Shown here: positions 4,894 through 6,521 of the stretch, piece by piece
Layout of the letters: the number at the start of each line of letters is the position of its first letter
Numbering within the stretch: the stretch's first letter is position 1
Assembly: GCA_022573065.1 (NCBI GenBank)
Contig: JACZUQ010000049.1
Coordinates: 1 to 6,521 of the forward strand
Reading direction: 5' to 3'
DNA: 6,521 bases
DNA from: Nitrososphaerota archaeon
GTDB lineage: Archaea; Thermoproteota; Nitrososphaeria; Nitrososphaerales; Nitrosopumilaceae
Translations under genes and position numbers: made by a program
The notes under the pieces: model-generated
Told to the model about the DNA's origin: nothing
Seen by the model: only the letters and a program-made list of their open reading frames with translations
Databases searched by the model: none

Positions 4894-6521
4894 TTGGATG
4901 AAGATATAAAAAAAGAAATTAGAAAATTTGCATTACAAAATGCATATGAACATAAAGGAAAAACTAATGAAAAAATTGTGGCATCAAAAATTTTAGGAGT
5001 TAGACCTGAACAGCGAAAAAATATTCGTGAGTTAATGGAAATCTGCGTGCCAATTGTTAAAGAAATTAATTCATTTTCAACCAATCAAATAATAACTGAA
5101 ATAGAAAATAATTTTCCAGAAATATTAGTTCCAAAAGAAAAACATTCAAAAAAAGAACAAATGTTTCCGCCATTAGAAGGTGCAGAAAAAGGTAAAGTTA
5201 TTACAAGATTTCCACCAGAACCAAATGGATATCCTCACATTGGACATGCCAAGGCTGCAATAATTAATGAAGAATATGCAAAGATGTATGATGGAAAAAC
5301 AATTCTTAGAATAGATGATACAAATCCAGAAAACGAGAGATTAGAGTTTTATGCGGCAATCAAAGTTGGACTTGAATGGCTTGGTATCAAATATGATAAA
5401 ATAAAAAATACTTCAGATGATTTAGAAATAATTTATCAAAAAGGAAAAGAAATTATCAGTTTAAACAAAGCTTATGTTTGTACTTGCAAGCGTGATAAAA
5501 TTAGTAAAAACAGACGTGAAATGAAGGCATGCAAATGCACTCAGTTAGGACAAAGTCAAAATGAGGAGAGATGGACAAAACTATTTGAAAAATATTCAGC
5601 TGGTCAAGCAGTTGTTAGATTTCGTGGAGATATGAAATCTCAAAATACTGTCATGCGAGATCCTGTTTTATTTAGAATAATTGAAGGACATCATCCATTA
5701 CTTGGAGGAAAATATAGAGTGTGGCCTAGCTATGATTTTGCTATAGCGATAGAAGATAGTTTAGATGGAGTAACTCATGCCTTTAGATCAAAAGAGTATG
5801 AGTTACGAAATGAGTTGTACTATGCAATACTAGATGCGCTAAATATGAGAAAACCAAAGGTTTTGGAATTTTCTAGGCTTGAATTTAAGGGAATGCCAGT
5901 CTCAAAAAGAGTGATAAAATCACTCATAGAAAATGGAAAGATTTCTTGGTATGACGATCCCAGATTACCAACTTTGGAGGCACTCAAAAAACGTGGCATA
6001 ACTCCAGAAGCAATAAGGAAATTTATAATATCTCTAAGTTTTACAAAAGCAGATACACATGCTCCATTTGATTCTCTAGAATCATATAACAGAAAAGAAG
6101 TTGATTCAACTAGTATTCGACTATATCTTGTAAAAAATCCACGTAAGCTTTTTGTTAAGAATTTACCATTCAAACAAGTGGAGTTACCTAATCATCCAGT
6201 AAAAAACATGGGGAAAAGAATTGTAGAAGTTGATGGAAATATTTACTTGGCTGCTGAAGATGTAGAAAATATTTCTGCTGGAACTCAATTAAGGTTAATG
6301 GGCTTAGGCAATGTAAAAATTAATAAAAAAGATATTGATCTTGAAGGAGAATATATTGGAGATGACATCAAAGTAGATTTTTCAAAAATACAATGGGTCC
6401 CACAAAAAAATGCTCACAAATTAAAAATTTTAATTCCAAAGCAATTATTTATTGATGAAAAGTTTAACGAAGATAGTCTTGAGGAATTAGAAGTATATAC
6501 AGAGCCTCATTATTTAGAGTT
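4894..6521 (+). CDS. gltX: Glutamyl-tRNA synthetase, archaeal/eukaryotic class (3' end outside window)
   Basis: An open frame of 542 complete codons that continues past the right edge; archaeal GluRS is usually about 550-580 residues, so roughly 10-40 codons are missing. It charges tRNA(Glu) with glutamate. About 100 helical N-terminal residues precede the Rossmann catalytic domain. The class I HIGH signature is His115-His118 in PNGYPHIGHAK. CTC at 196-198 and CKC at 213-215 form a probable zinc site. The VSKR motif at 336-339 is the KMSKS counterpart, followed by WYDDPRLPTL. The C-terminal part has the beta-barrel anticodon-binding character of the GluRS/GlnRS class. The start is TTG: an in-frame TAA at 4876-4878 and no other usual start codon force it, and a GGAG site precedes it. 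Most archaea lack GlnRS and use a non-discriminating GluRS with an amidotransferase, so GluRS is preferred over GlnRS despite the GlnRS-like HIGH region. Confidence 0.93.
   Translation, partial: MDEDIKKEIRKFALQNAYEHKGKTNEKIVASKILGVRPEQRKNIRELMEICVPIVKEINSFSTNQIITEIENNFPEILVPKEKHSKKEQMFPPLEGAEKGKVITRFPPEPNGYPHIGHAKAAIINEEYAKMYDGKTILRIDDTNPENERLEFYAAIKVGLEWLGIKYDKIKNTSDDLEIIYQKGKEIISLNKAYVCTCKRDKISKNRREMKACKCTQLGQSQNEERWTKLFEKYSAGQAVVRFRGDMKSQNTVMRDPVLFRIIEGHHPLLGGKYRVWPSYDFAIAIEDSLDGVTHAFRSKEYELRNELYYAILDALNMRKPKVLEFSRLEFKGMPVSKRVIKSLIENGKISWYDDPRLPTLEALKKRGITPEAIRKFIISLSFTKADTHAPFDSLESYNRKEVDSTSIRLYLVKNPRKLFVKNLPFKQVELPNHPVKNMGKRIVEVDGNIYLAAEDVENISAGTQLRLMGLGNVKINKKDIDLEGEYIGDDIKVDFSKIQWVPQKNAHKLKILIPKQLFIDEKFNEDSLEELEVYTEPHYLE

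Noticed and set aside
4898..4909. ATG at 4898 as the start of GluRS
   Set aside because: It is out of frame with the synthetase and reaches TAA after three codons. The TTG at 4894 is in frame and has a Shine-Dalgarno site.
4851..5084. Reverse-strand open frame across the prenyltransferase/GluRS junction
   Set aside because: Its product is Phe/Ile/Ser-rich with no motif, and both flanking + strand genes are well supported with only one base between them.
5820..6173. Reverse-strand open frame of 117 codons inside GluRS
   Set aside because: It covers the KMSKS-region and neighbouring conserved segments of GluRS, which are clearly under protein constraint on the + strand. No family is recognisable on the reverse strand.
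1..6521. Search for CRISPR arrays, insertion sequences, tRNA genes, long direct or inverted repeats, and toxin-antitoxin or defence genes
   Set aside because: None was seen by eye. Housekeeping genes fill nearly the whole window, leaving no stretch over 25 bases without coding sequence.

Overview
The window looks like a stretch of a low-GC ammonia-oxidising archaeon (Nitrososphaerota/Thaumarchaeota, probably Nitrosopumilus-like). This placement is inferred from gene order and protein character, not from a search. Supporting signs are the archaeal order enolase - ribosomal protein uS2 - MEMO-family protein - mevalonate kinase - isopentenyl phosphate kinase, a type I (Nudix) isopentenyl-diphosphate isomerase, strongly AT-rich codon use, frequent TTG starts, and very tight gene packing.

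All recognisable genes lie on the + strand and almost no base is non-coding. In order: the last 29 codons of enolase (1-90); rpsB/uS2 (100-723); a MEMO / AmmeMemoRadiSam system B protein (723-1559); mevalonate kinase (1556-2503); isopentenyl phosphate kinase (2529-3266); a Nudix IPP isomerase-family protein (3274-3915); a geranylgeranyl-diphosphate synthase-type prenyltransferase (3915-4892); and an archaeal glutamyl-tRNA synthetase that starts at a TTG at 4894 and runs off the right edge still open. The last gene is translated here by hand and shows no frameshift.

The four genes from 1556 to 4892 form a coherent lipid-precursor module. Mevalonate kinase makes mevalonate 5-phosphate, isopentenyl phosphate kinase makes IPP from isopentenyl phosphate, the isomerase would interconvert IPP and DMAPP, and the prenyltransferase condenses them to GGPP for archaeal ether lipids. 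The step between mevalonate 5-phosphate and isopentenyl phosphate is not encoded in the window. Translation genes (uS2, GluRS) flank the module, and stop/start overlaps at 723, 1556 and 3915 suggest co-transcription with translational coupling. The only gap longer than 20 bases is 2504-2528, which carries a weak candidate promoter.

The point most worth a second look is the isomerase. It keeps the metal-binding His and Glu residues of type I Idi but has Ala where the E. coli enzyme has its catalytic Cys67. I see no defence system, mobile element, CRISPR array, RNA gene or repeat family, and nothing that I would call a wholly new system.
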